This document shows positions 53,832-62,062 of a stretch of DNA of 64,000 bases, in pieces. The notes under the pieces were generated by a model, which was not told the origin of the DNA, made no database searches, and was given only the letters and a program-made list of their open reading frames with translations. The stretch lies in the NCBI GenBank assembly GCA_944390675.1, contig CALXQR010000007.1, forward strand, positions 1 through 64,000. The letters are read 5' to 3'. Origin of the DNA: an uncultured Burkholderiaceae bacterium (GTDB lineage Bacteria; Pseudomonadota; Gammaproteobacteria; Burkholderiales; Burkholderiaceae_F). Every line of letters begins with the position of its first letter. The first letter of the stretch is position 1. A program made the translations under genes and the position numbers.

Positions 53832-55298
53832 ATGACAACCTTTCTTTGGCATGACTACGAAACGTTTGGTTTGAGCCCGAGCTTGGATCGCCCGGCTCAG
53901 TTTGCCGCGATCCGCACCGATGAAAATCTCAATGCGATTGGTAAGCCGATTTGCTGGTATTGCAAACCCTCCATGGATACGATGCCTGATCCGCAAAGTA
54001 TCGGCATCACGGGCATTTTGCCTCAGTACTGTGAAGAGCATGGCTTGATTGAGGCGGACTTTGCGCGCTCCATTCATAAAGAGATGATTCGTGAGGAGAC
54101 GATCAGCGTGGGCTACAACTCCATGCGTTTTGACGATGAAGTCTCCCGCTTTACCTTCTGGCGTAATTTCATCAGTCCTTACGATCGTGAATTTGATAAC
54201 GGTTGTTCCCGCTTTGACCTTTTCCCGCTTGTAGTGGCCACTTGGGCACTGCGTCCTGAAGGCATCAATTGGCCTAAGGCCGAAGGTGAAGCGAGACCCA
54301 CTTTCCGTTTGGAAAAACTCTCAGAGGCCAATGGCCTCACGCACGAGCACGCGCACGACGCCTTAAGCGACGTGCAGGCAACCATTGAAATGGCGCGTTT
54401 AATCAAAGCAAAGCAGCCTAAGCTTTGGGAGTTTGCGCTCAATAATCGCTCTAAACTTGCTGTTTCGCGTACGGTTTCTTCCGGTAAACCTCTTCTTTGG
54501 GTGAGTCCCAAACACGGAAGTGAGCGCGGTTATATTCGTTTGGTTTGTGTATTGGGGCACATGCCGGGACGCACCAACGATGTGCTGATGTGGGATCTGT
54601 CCTACGATCCTGCGGAACTCTTAACTCTGAGTGCCAAAGATGTGCGCTCTCGTATGTTTGTTAAAGACGAAGAGTTGCCTGAAGGCAAGAGTCGTCTGCC
54701 GATTTTTATCTGCAAGATTAATCAGGCGCCTTTTATTGTGAATCATTGGGGCGTGTTGAGTGAAAAGCGTGCGAAGGATTTCGGGATTGACAAAGAAAGC
54801 GCCTACGCTCGCTATGAGATGCTCCAACCCCATATCAGTAAGCTGCAAGGTCTTTGGACCGAAGCTTTCGAAAAGGAAGAGGGCGCAGAGGAAATCAAAC
54901 CTGATGTGGATGCCTCTCTTTACTCCGGAGGCTTTGCTTCTTATAACGACAAGCGCTTGATTTCTGCGGTCAACCGTCTTGATCCTGAGACGCTGTCTCA
55001 GTGGGTACAAGGCGGACGTTTTGCTTTCGATGACGACCGCTACAACGAAATGCTTTTCCGTTTCAGAGCAAGAAATTGGCCTCAAACGTTAACCGAAGAG
55101 GAGCAAGAGCGCTGGAGAGCGCTTCGCGAAGAGCGCCTGATGCAGGGCGCGGGCGGCGCAAGAAGCCTCGAAGCCTTTGCCGAGGAGCTCGAAGCGATGG
55201 TTGAGAGCTATGGCGAAGACATTGATGAGCACACAGAAGATTTGTGCGGCGCGCTCTACGCCTGGATGGAATACGTGAGCGAATCGCTTGAACACTGA
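53832..55298 (+). CDS. sbcB: Exodeoxyribonuclease I
   Basis: 3'-5' single-strand DNA exonuclease, 488 residues. DEDDh motifs: FLWHDYETFGLSPSLDRPAQF (Asp, Glu), VGYNSMRFDDEVSRF, and HEHAHDALSDVQATIEMARL (His, Asp). The SH3-like and C-terminal helical domains follow, with LYSGGFASYNDKRL and FRFRARNWPQTL typical of SbcB. ATG 53832 is preferred to a TTG at 53820. Confidence 0.94.
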   Translation: MTTFLWHDYETFGLSPSLDRPAQFAAIRTDENLNAIGKPICWYCKPSMDTMPDPQSIGITGILPQYCEEHGLIEADFARSIHKEMIREETISVGYNSMRFDDEVSRFTFWRNFISPYDREFDNGCSRFDLFPLVVATWALRPEGINWPKAEGEARPTFRLEKLSEANGLTHEHAHDALSDVQATIEMARLIKAKQPKLWEFALNNRSKLAVSRTVSSGKPLLWVSPKHGSERGYIRLVCVLGHMPGRTNDVLMWDLSYDPAELLTLSAKDVRSRMFVKDEELPEGKSRLPIFICKINQAPFIVNHWGVLSEKRAKDFGIDKESAYARYEMLQPHISKLQGLWTEAFEKEEGAEEIKPDVDASLYSGGFASYNDKRLISAVNRLDPETLSQWVQGGRFAFDDDRYNEMLFRFRARNWPQTLTEEEQERWRALREERLMQGAGGARSLEAFAEELEAMVESYGEDIDEHTEDLCGALYAWMEYVSESLEH

Positions 55299-55315
55299 TT
55301 GATTGGAAAATACTC

Positions 55316-55354
55316 AAAATGGTCTCCGTGCTTTAAGTTTTCGGAGACCATTTC
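55316..55354. terminator. Hairpin between sbcB and metQ
   Basis: A 12-bp perfect stem (AAATGGTCTCCG/CGGAGACCATTT) with a 13-nt loop and short T-runs on both sides, between convergent genes. Confidence 0.7.
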
Positions 55355-55370
55355 GTATATTAGAAAAACA

Positions 55371-56231
55371 TTAATAGGTGTACTTTTCAGCGCCTTCCCA
55401 AGCCGGTGTAAAAGCACCCTTATAAGCCTTCATTAAAGTGGTTGCGGTTTGCGGTGTTTGGTAAGCGCGGACAACTTTCTGATAAACGGGGTTATTTTTG
55501 TCGGCTTCGCGCGCGGCGATAATGTTGACGAGTTGGCCAACTTGAGGATTGGTCTTCGGATCAAGATTTTCTGAGAAAATCGCGTCATTGTTGGCATCAA
55601 GCCCTGCGGTGTAGGCATTGCCGCCGTTGATGATCGCGGCGGCTACATCAGGCAGCAGCCGAGCGAGGATGCCGGACTCGGCTTCGCGAATCTTAATTTT
55701 CACTTTGTATTCGGTGATATCCAACTTTGTCGGCACATACCCCTTGGACGGATCAACTTTAACGAGCCCTGCAGCTTCCAAAAGCTTGATGGCGCGGCCG
55801 CCGTTTGTTAAGTCTGAGGGAATGGCGATGATGTCGCCGTCTTTGATGTCTTCAATTGATTTAATTTTTTCTTTGTTGTTGAAGATTTTCAAAGGTGTCA
55901 CAAGCGTGTCGCCGATCGAGACAATTTTGTAGCCGTTTCGTTCGATATCATTGGCTAAAAACGCCTTGTGCTGGAAGGCATTGAGGTCAATATCGCCGTC
56001 AGCCAACGCGCGGTTGGGCGTGGCGTAGTCGCTGTACTTCACAAGTTTGACGCGAATTTTTTCAGGCGCGAGCAATTCATTGACCGTGTCCCATTGCGCC
56101 ACATAGTCGCCTACGACGCCGACGGTCACTTCTTTGAAGTCATCGGCCAGAGCGGTGCCTGTGAGACCGAGGCCAAAAGCGGCAGTAAAGCCCAAGGTGC
56201 CTAGCGCTTCAATGAGGGTGCGTCTTTTCAT
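55371..56231 (-). CDS. metQ: Methionine ABC transporter substrate-binding protein
   Basis: 286 residues. A twin-Arg-like basic start (MKRRT) and hydrophobic signal end at ALA-DD (~29). No lipobox Cys is seen, so it is a soluble periplasmic protein, unlike E. coli MetQ. NlpA/MetQ features: VTVGVVGDYVAQWD, YATPNRALADGDIDLNAFQH, IPSDLTNGGRAIKLLEAAGL and AAIINGGNAYTAGLD. Last gene of metNIQ. Confidence 0.93.
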   Translation of the reverse strand: MKRRTLIEALGTLGFTAAFGLGLTGTALADDFKEVTVGVVGDYVAQWDTVNELLAPEKIRVKLVKYSDYATPNRALADGDIDLNAFQHKAFLANDIERNGYKIVSIGDTLVTPLKIFNNKEKIKSIEDIKDGDIIAIPSDLTNGGRAIKLLEAAGLVKVDPSKGYVPTKLDITEYKVKIKIREAESGILARLLPDVAAAIINGGNAYTAGLDANNDAIFSENLDPKTNPQVGQLVNIIAAREADKNNPVYQKVVRAYQTPQTATTLMKAYKGAFTPAWEGAEKYTY

Positions 56232-56249
56232 AATGAATCTCCTTAGAAA

Positions 56250-56930
56250 TTAATGAGAAGTTTTTCGAATAATCCATTGGCCCAAACACTGCACAACAGT
56301 GATGACAGCCAAAATAATGATGACGGTGAGCCAAATCATGTCCCGGTAACCCATTTGGTAACCGTAGCGAATGGCAAAGTCACCCAGACCTCCGGCGCCG
56401 ATGGCGCCCGCAATGGCGGTAATGCCGATAAAGCTCACAAAGGTGATGAGTGTCACGCGCGTGATGCCGGGGATGCTTTCACGCAGATAAACACCAAAGA
56501 CGATTTGACTCACAGAAAATCCCATGGCTTGGCTCGCTTCGATAAGTCCGTCGTCAAGATCACTTAAAACGGATTCAATTTGCCGGGCAAAGAAAGGCAC
56601 GGTGCCAAACACCAATGCGACGAAGGAGCCTGTGACGCCAGAGCCCGTGCCCACCAAAAAGCGGCTCAAAGGGATAAGCAGCACAATGAGGATGATGAAG
56701 GGGATCGAACGGATGATGTCGATGCTTTTGTCGAGGAAAAGGAAAACGGCACGCTTTTCCCAAAGACCGCCTTCACGGGTGATGACAAGCAGCACGCCAA
56801 TGGCGACACCTAAGAACCAGGCGATGGTGCCCGAGACCGCCAGCATGGTGGCCGTTTGCCAAAAGCACTCGACTAATTCCGGTCCGAGTCTGTCAAGGTG
56901 CGGTAAGAAATAAGTGATGATGTCGTTCAT
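56250..56930 (-). CDS. metI: Methionine ABC transporter permease
   Basis: 226 residues, five membrane segments. The MetI signature is ALVFGTVPFFARQIESVLSD, then EASQAMGFSVSQIVFGVYL (the EAA loop that contacts MetN) and ITAIAGAIGAGGLGDFAIRYGYQ. It overlaps metN by 4 nt (ATGA type), and metQ follows after 18 nt. Confidence 0.95.
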   Translation of the reverse strand: MNDIITYFLPHLDRLGPELVECFWQTATMLAVSGTIAWFLGVAIGVLLVITREGGLWEKRAVFLFLDKSIDIIRSIPFIILIVLLIPLSRFLVGTGSGVTGSFVALVFGTVPFFARQIESVLSDLDDGLIEASQAMGFSVSQIVFGVYLRESIPGITRVTLITFVSFIGITAIAGAIGAGGLGDFAIRYGYQMGYRDMIWLTVIIILAVITVVQCLGQWIIRKTSH

Positions 56931-57955
56931 CTGAGAACCTCCACGCGAACTTGTTTTTCAATCAAAAAGGCTTTAGCGGCTTTAATCTGAGCGTCTTCGC
57001 CTTCGATTGCTACACCTAATTTGCCGACGATGCATTCTTTGAAGTAGTCGATATTGCCGTAGATGATGTTGGCTTTGACTTTAAAGAGCCGATAAAGTTC
57101 ACTCATTAAAGGTTCACCCGCGACCACGCCTCGGTAGGTCAAAAACCAGATGGGCTGCTCATGCGAGATACCGGTGATAGCGCCGTTCATTTTGATGAGT
57201 GCTGAGAAAGCTTCAAAATTATCCGCAGCTTCAATAAAGTCTTTAGTGATGGGTGCCTGCGGATCGCTGAAAACATCGACGATATTGCCTTGTTCTACCA
57301 CGGCGCCATTTTGCATAACGGCTACCCTGTCACAGATTTCTTTAATGACTTCCATCTGGTGGGTGATGATCACGATGGTGAGGCCGAGCCTCTCGTTCAC
57401 TTCTTTTAAGAGCTGCAAAATGGAGTGTGTTGTTTGCGGATCCAGGGCGCTTGTGGCTTCGTCACATAAAAGCACCTTGGGATCATTTGCTAAGGCTCGG
57501 GCGATCGCCACGCGCTGCTTTTGGCCGCCTGAGAGCTGAGAGGGGTAGCTTTGGGCTTTGTCTGAAAGACCAACGAGCTGCAGCAGTTCCTCGATTTTTT
57601 GTTTTCTTTCACTTGCGGTAAGCTGCGTGAGTTTGAGGGGTAATTCAATATTTTCAAAAACCGTTCTGGAGGGCATGAGGTTAAAGTGCTGAAAAATCAT
57701 GCCGATTTTCTGACGAATTTTTCTTAAAGCCTGTCCCGTGTAGCCCGTGATGTCTTCTTCTGCGATGAGAACCTTTCCGCTATCGGGCTGCTCCAACAAA
57801 TTGATGCATCGGACAAGGGTTGATTTGCCTGCGCCGGAAAAGCCGATAATGCCGAAAATTTCTCCGGATTGAATCTCCAAGCTCACGTCTTTGACGGCTT
57901 GAATCTTTTTGCCGTTGAGTTCGAACGTTTTTGTAATGTGTTCAAGTTTGATCAT
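56927..57955 (-). CDS. metN: Methionine ABC transporter ATPase with NIL regulatory domain
   Basis: 342 residues. Walker A GFSGAGKSTLVRCI, signature LSGGQKQRVAIARALA, Walker B VLLCDEATSALDP, H-loop ITHQ. The C-terminal NIL domain (~265-342, GITGISHEQPIWFLTYRG onward) binds methionine and gives trans-inhibition in E. coli MetN. Ribosome site AAAGGGT. First structural gene after the Met-rich leader described upstream. Confidence 0.96.
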   Translation of the reverse strand: MIKLEHITKTFELNGKKIQAVKDVSLEIQSGEIFGIIGFSGAGKSTLVRCINLLEQPDSGKVLIAEEDITGYTGQALRKIRQKIGMIFQHFNLMPSRTVFENIELPLKLTQLTASERKQKIEELLQLVGLSDKAQSYPSQLSGGQKQRVAIARALANDPKVLLCDEATSALDPQTTHSILQLLKEVNERLGLTIVIITHQMEVIKEICDRVAVMQNGAVVEQGNIVDVFSDPQAPITKDFIEAADNFEAFSALIKMNGAITGISHEQPIWFLTYRGVVAGEPLMSELYRLFKVKANIIYGNIDYFKECIVGKLGVAIEGEDAQIKAAKAFLIEKQVRVEVLR

Positions 57956-58080
57956 CTTTTACCCTTTCGGTCACACCGGATGCAGATGCATCAAACTTTT
58001 TTGAGTGTCGTCTCAAGTGCTGTTGCGCTGAGGTCTCAAGTACCAAAAAACTATTTGGTGTGACGACTGTTTAAATTTTC
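57956..58080 (-). promoter_or_regulatory. Distal half of the metN leader with repeated GTCTCAAGT motifs
   Basis: Between the leader terminator and metN, the plus strand shows GTCTCAAGT twice (58010-58018 and 58033-58041, 23 nt apart). It also shows the imperfect palindrome TTGAGTGTCGTCTCAA (58001-58016). GTCACACC and GGTGTGAC can pair long-range. This could be an operator, an additional RNA switch or readthrough antiterminator sequence. It matches no riboswitch class I can recall. Confidence 0.45.
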
Positions 58081-58091
58081 AATGGGAGGAG

Positions 58092-58129
58092 AAACAACAT
58101 CGTTCGTGATGAGACCTTCCGAACGACGT
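58092..58129 (-). terminator. Leader terminator upstream of metN
   Basis: On the minus strand ACGTCGTTCG (58129-58120) pairs with CGAACGATGT (58106-58097), ten pairs with one G-U, loop of 13 nt, followed by TGTTTCTCC. The T-run is interrupted. The loop contains GAAGGTC (58119-58113), which can instead pair with GACCTTC (58157-58151) just after the leader stop codon. Confidence 0.6.
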
Positions 58130-58158
58130 GTGGGTGGAGCTCGGTGCTCCGAAGGTCC

Positions 58159-58266
58159 TTAGAGCACCATCGTCATCATGCACATTCGCATTTCAAAAGC
58201 GCTCGCAAGACAGCGGGCCGCCGAGGCGTCCGAGTCAAAAAGCGAATCTTGAAACACAAAATGCAT
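58159..58266 (-). CDS. Methionine-rich leader peptide of metNIQ
   Basis: A 35-codon ORF from ATG 58266 to TAA 58161-58159. Its end reads EMRMCMMTMVL: five Met codons within eight positions (residues 26-33). AGG of GCATAGGT lies ~10 nt before the start codon. Immediately downstream, GGTGCTC (58168-58162, inside the last codons) can pair with GAGCACC (58149-58143), GACCTTC with GAAGGTC, or a terminator can form. A Met-dense leader peptide in front of a methionine importer fits ribosome-mediated attenuation. Expression is not proven. Confidence 0.65.
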   Translation of the reverse strand: MHFVFQDSLFDSDASAARCLASAFEMRMCMMTMVL

Positions 58267-58440
58267 GATTAAAAACCTATGCTCTAAACAGTTTGAAATC
58301 TCGAAAGAGATAGGAGCAGGTTAGAGGATTAAAAATCTGAATACAAGGCCGAAGAGGGAAATATTTGCGTCCATTGAGCGTTATTGCCTAGTTTTTCAGG
58401 AACGATGCTTAGGCAACATTATCTAGTTTTTTGGGCGCTG
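58267..58440 (-). promoter_or_regulatory. Region upstream of the Met leader, with an inverted repeat
   Basis: Should contain the metNIQ promoter; no strong sigma-70 match was found (best guess TTGTAT ... TAACCT on the minus strand near 58345-58315). TTGCCTA (58384-58390) and TAGGCAA (58410-58416) are exact inverted copies. CTAGTTTTT occurs twice, overlapping this repeat. It is a candidate regulator site. Confidence 0.35.
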
Positions 58441-58443
58441 AAG

Positions 58444-58481
58444 GAAAAAATAACCCGGTTGAGATTTTTCCCAACCGGGTT
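58444..58481 (-). terminator. Intrinsic terminator of glnS
   Basis: A 10-bp perfect stem AACCCGGTTG/CAACCGGGTT, 10-nt loop, then ATTTTTTCC on the minus strand, 26 nt after the glnS stop. Confidence 0.9.
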
Positions 58482-58506
58482 TAATAGAAGATTTAAATCC
58501 TAAGAA

Positions 58507-60585
58507 TTATTTCTTCATTTTGTTGTCTTTCAAACCGACAGAAAGGTTAAAGACCGGATGCTCTTCGGAGTGATCCTCGCGGTCAGCCACGAAGTAACCC
58601 GTGCGTTCCAATTGGAACTTTTCATCGGGTTTGGCTTGAGCCAGAGCCGGTTCCACGTAACCCTTCACCACTTTGAGGCTGTCTGGGTTCAAGAGCGTGC
58701 GATAGTCCGCGTCCACTGCGTCGGGCTGCGCCACGGCAAAGAGACGGTCATAGAGGCGGAATTCCGCTTTTTTGGCGGTCTTAGCGTCCACAAAGTGGAT
58801 AGCGGCCTTGGTCTTCACGGATTCAGATCCCTCGGTGCCCGTTTTGGTTTCAGGCAGATAGCGGCAGTGAACGGCGATGACCTTGCCGGTTTCGTCCTTA
58901 TCAACAGAGGTCGGGACTACGACATAGGCGTAGCGCAGACGCACGGGCTTGGCTTCGGAGCCGTCGGCCGGAATCGTGAGACGGCGATAGCCCTTCGGCG
59001 GCACTTCAGCGAAGTCGCTCTCATCAATCCAAAGTTCACGCGAGAAGGTGAGTTCACGCGTGCCCATTTCCGGATTCTTCGGATGGTTCGGCGCTGTGAG
59101 CGTTTCCGTTTGATTCTCCGGATAGTTGTCAATAATGAGCTTTAACGGGTGAACGACACCGATGCGGCGCGCGGCGCGATTTTCAAGGTCTTCACGAAGG
59201 CAAGCTTCAAGGACCGAATAATCGATTAAGCCGCCTGCGACGCGGGAGACACCGCACCGTTCAGCGAAAAGCTGAATAGCTTCAGGTGTGTAACCTCTTC
59301 TGCGCAAGCCGAAAATCGTGGGCATGCGGGGATCGTCCCAGCCGCTGACGAGATTTTCTTTTACGAGTTGGATGAGCTTGCGTTTACTCACCACCACGTG
59401 TGACAAATTCAAGCGGTTGAATTCATACTGATGCGACAGCAGGAAGAAATTCGGACGCACCACGTCAAGCGCGGCTTGCAAAAGTGGCGTGAAGTGTTCA
59501 GGTTGCGTCAAAAGCAGTGCCCAGAAAGCTTCAGCACGGATGCCCAGAAGTTTTTCAGGTCCGAGATTGTCGTTCCAAGCATCAAGAATTTCAGTCAAGG
59601 CTTTTTCGGGGCCGCTCGTGCCCAACTTTTCACGATGCTGATAGCAAGCGCGCATGAAAGCCAAGGCGCGATCATCTTCACCCTTACTCATCTTGAGTAA
59701 AAGCGCTTTGGCTTCTTCAAACTGCGGAGCACGCAAAACGGGGATGGAGCGTTCAAGCGCCCAGTCGTAAAACGCGCGCTGATCTTCAAATTCGAGCGTG
59801 CAGATGGAGTGCGTGATGTTTTCCAACGTATCTTCGATCGGGTGAGCGAAGGTGTACATCGGATAGATGCACCATTTGTCGCCCGTGCGATGGTGTTCGG
59901 CAAAACGGATGCGGTAGATCGCCGGGTCACGCAGATTGATATTGGGGCTAGCCATATCAATCTTGGCGCGGACCACCATAGAGCCTTCGGCGTGCTTGCC
60001 TTCACGCATTTCGCGGAAAAGACGGAGATTTTCCTCGATCGGACGGTCACGGTAGGGGGAGTTCTTGCCCGGTTCGGTGAGCGTGCCGCGGTTGGCGTGC
60101 ATTTCTTCGGGCGTTTGCTCATCGACGTAGGCAAAGCCCGTCTTCACCAAATGTTCGGCGCAATCGTACATCCACTGGAAGTAGTCGCTTGCAAAGTAAA
60201 GATTGTCTTCTTTGTCGTGCTTCCAATCAAAACCCAACCACTGAACGGATTCTTTGATCGAATCGACGTATTCCTGGTCTTCTTTAACAGGGTTGGTGTC
60301 GTCAAAACGCATGTGGCAGTAGCCGCCGTAGTCACGAGCCAGGCCAAAGTTTAAGCAGATGCTCTTGGCGTGACCGATGTGCAGGTAGCCGTTGGGTTCG
60401 GGCGGAAAACGCGTACGGATGCGCGCCGGGTCTTCCACGCCGGTTTGCGCTTGGACAGAGTAGGGAGCGGGATGACCGCACCACAGACGCGGCCGGTTGG
60501 CATTGCGAGCCAAATCTTCATCAATAATGTTGCGGATAAAATTGGTGACCTGTGCACCGTTTTCTTTGTTTTCCGTCGTCGACAT
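58507..60585 (-). CDS. glnS: Glutaminyl-tRNA synthetase with a ~100-residue insertion
   Basis: 692 residues versus ~554 in E. coli. Class-I motifs FPPEPNGYLHIGHAKSICLN (HIGH) and VVVSKRKLIQLV (KMSKS-like). Also RFDDTNPVKEDQEYVDSI, THSICTLEFEDQRAFYDWALE, and the C-terminal beta-barrels GMGTREL-like to PVFNLSVGLKD. E. coli reads IPV-HPRQYEF across a point where this protein has extra sequence from ~284 to ~384. This extra sequence is helical and rich in Ala/Leu/Glu (FEEAKALLLKMSKGEDDRAL, then EAFWALLLTQPEHFTPLLQA). The frame is intact and flanks are fully conserved, so the enzyme should work. Confidence 0.94.
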   Translation of the reverse strand: MSTTENKENGAQVTNFIRNIIDEDLARNANRPRLWCGHPAPYSVQAQTGVEDPARIRTRFPPEPNGYLHIGHAKSICLNFGLARDYGGYCHMRFDDTNPVKEDQEYVDSIKESVQWLGFDWKHDKEDNLYFASDYFQWMYDCAEHLVKTGFAYVDEQTPEEMHANRGTLTEPGKNSPYRDRPIEENLRLFREMREGKHAEGSMVVRAKIDMASPNINLRDPAIYRIRFAEHHRTGDKWCIYPMYTFAHPIEDTLENITHSICTLEFEDQRAFYDWALERSIPVLRAPQFEEAKALLLKMSKGEDDRALAFMRACYQHREKLGTSGPEKALTEILDAWNDNLGPEKLLGIRAEAFWALLLTQPEHFTPLLQAALDVVRPNFFLLSHQYEFNRLNLSHVVVSKRKLIQLVKENLVSGWDDPRMPTIFGLRRRGYTPEAIQLFAERCGVSRVAGGLIDYSVLEACLREDLENRAARRIGVVHPLKLIIDNYPENQTETLTAPNHPKNPEMGTRELTFSRELWIDESDFAEVPPKGYRRLTIPADGSEAKPVRLRYAYVVVPTSVDKDETGKVIAVHCRYLPETKTGTEGSESVKTKAAIHFVDAKTAKKAEFRLYDRLFAVAQPDAVDADYRTLLNPDSLKVVKGYVEPALAQAKPDEKFQLERTGYFVADREDHSEEHPVFNLSVGLKDNKMKK

Positions 60586-60658
60586 ACGTTTTGTCTCAAA
60601 AAAATCGATAAGAAATCATTAATTTTAAAGCTTTTCTTTCTCTTTTGGTGATGGTTGG

Positions 60659-60693
60659 GGGCAAAACTCATCTGTGAGTTAGTAGTTTTGCCC
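60659..60693. other. Hairpin between glnS and the ATPase gene
   Basis: GGGCAAAACT/AGTTTTGCCC, 10-bp perfect stem with a 15-nt loop. No T-run follows on either strand. It lies 31 nt past the stop of the minus-strand ATPase and in the 5' region of glnS. It could be a weak terminator, an mRNA-stability element or a glnS leader structure. Confidence 0.5.
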
Positions 60694-60723
60694 AGTTGAT
60701 GGCACGAAATTTTGTCGAAAAAC

Positions 60724-61944
60724 TTAGAGGCCATCGTCTAAGAGCCAGTCAACAATATTGACTTGCTTCACACCTTCAAAATTTCTCCCTTTCCCCAAAG
60801 TGTCCATTGTTAAAAGGTATCTGGGATAGGCGTCCTTTAGGCCGGAAAACGCGGTTAATTCTCTTTCCAATGTTTGTGGATCAGCTACAGTTTGAGCAAC
60901 CTGATAATAAGCAAAGCCATCATCTGTGCGGACAACAAAATCAATTTCTTTTCGGGCGTTTTTCCCAATACACACTTGTCGGTAGCGTCTTGTGAGTTCC
61001 AAATAAACAATATTTTCCAATAAATGCCCGTAGTCTTTAATAGGTGTGGTCACTAACTGGTGGCGAAAGCCGACATCGGACAAATAATATTTTTCTTCGG
61101 CACGCACAGTTGCTTTGCCGCGTACGTCAAAACGCGGAACTCGTCGAACAAAATAACTGTCAATCAAAGCACTCATGTATGTCGAAAGTGTCAAACGGGA
61201 AATTTCCACCTTTTGTGTTTTTAGAATTTGAAGAATATTGTTCGTGGAAAAGGCACTGCCGACGTTTGAAGCCAAAAAGCAGCAAAGTCTAAAAAGTGTC
61301 TCGGTATCTCTTAATTTCAGACGCCAGGAAATGTCCTTCAGAATAATGGACTGAATAAGGTCGCTATAGTAGATGCGAATATATTCCGGTTCATTTCTGT
61401 TGCGCAAAAGCGCAGGGAAAGAGCCTATCTGCAAATACCGCTCAAAATCCTCACGGGCAGAAAAGTTATCATCTAACACCGCTTGACGAAATTCGCTGAA
61501 AGACAAAGGGGCCATTTCAATACGCGTATAGCGTCCGGTGAGAAATGTCGCCAATTCTCCGGAAAGCAGATAGGCGTTGGAGCCCGTTACATAAAGATCA
61601 ATGTTTTCTCGTTTTGCAAGACTTGCGAGAACTTCTTGGAAATTCTCACAAAGCTGAATTTCATCGATGAAGACGTAGTACGGTTTATTGTCGGAAACTT
61701 GACTAAGGATGTATTGATGCAATGCCATCGGCTCTCGAAGATGAGCCAACGCCAAGTCCTCTAAATCAATAGAGATAAGCTGTTCGGCCGAAATCCCGTT
61801 TTGTTGAAGTTGGTTTTGAAACATCTTTAACAAAAAGGATTTTCCGCAACGTCTGGGCCCCATAACAACTTTAATTAACCCATTGTTGCGAAAGGCCATC
61901 AGTTTTCGGATGTAATAGGGTCTTTGAATAACTTTGCCAATCAT
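60724..61944 (-). CDS. AAA-type ATPase with C-terminal DUF4143 domain (second copy)
   Basis: 406 residues. Walker A MGPRRCGKSFLLKMFQ, Walker B YYVFIDEIQLCENFQEV, VTGSNAYLLSGELATFLTGRY. The middle winged-helix-like region has STNNILQILKTQKVEISRLT. The DUF4143 part has HLLENIVYLELTRRYRQVCIG and the nuclease-like KEIDFVVRTDDGFAYYQVA. It is only distantly similar to the ATPase at 40.7-41.9 kb, so the two were probably acquired separately rather than duplicated. ATG 61944 preferred to TTG 61956. It is preceded by its own palindrome. Confidence 0.88.
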   Translation of the reverse strand: MIGKVIQRPYYIRKLMAFRNNGLIKVVMGPRRCGKSFLLKMFQNQLQQNGISAEQLISIDLEDLALAHLREPMALHQYILSQVSDNKPYYVFIDEIQLCENFQEVLASLAKRENIDLYVTGSNAYLLSGELATFLTGRYTRIEMAPLSFSEFRQAVLDDNFSAREDFERYLQIGSFPALLRNRNEPEYIRIYYSDLIQSIILKDISWRLKLRDTETLFRLCCFLASNVGSAFSTNNILQILKTQKVEISRLTLSTYMSALIDSYFVRRVPRFDVRGKATVRAEEKYYLSDVGFRHQLVTTPIKDYGHLLENIVYLELTRRYRQVCIGKNARKEIDFVVRTDDGFAYYQVAQTVADPQTLERELTAFSGLKDAYPRYLLTMDTLGKGRNFEGVKQVNIVDWLLDDGL

Positions 61945-61969
61945 ACTAACACTCAATTACTAATATTGT

Positions 61970-61997
61970 GACTTTGTATATCATATTATGCAAAGTC
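61970..61997 (-). promoter_or_regulatory. Palindromic operator upstream of the second ATPase
   Basis: GACTTTGTATA (61970-61980) and TATGCAAAGTC (61987-61997) form an 11-bp inverted repeat with one mismatch and a 6-nt centre, 26 nt upstream of the ATG. Size and position suit a dimeric repressor. Confidence 0.65.
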
Positions 61998-62062
61998 TGC
62001 AAAAATCGCAAGAAATGCAATTATGTTTACTAATTGTTGGGACTGCAAGATCAAAAGAGTGC

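Noticed and set aside
57956..58266. SAM riboswitch upstream of metN
   Set aside because: I looked for the SAM-I, SAM-II and SAM/SAH core patterns and found none of their conserved segments; the peptide attenuator explains the leader better.
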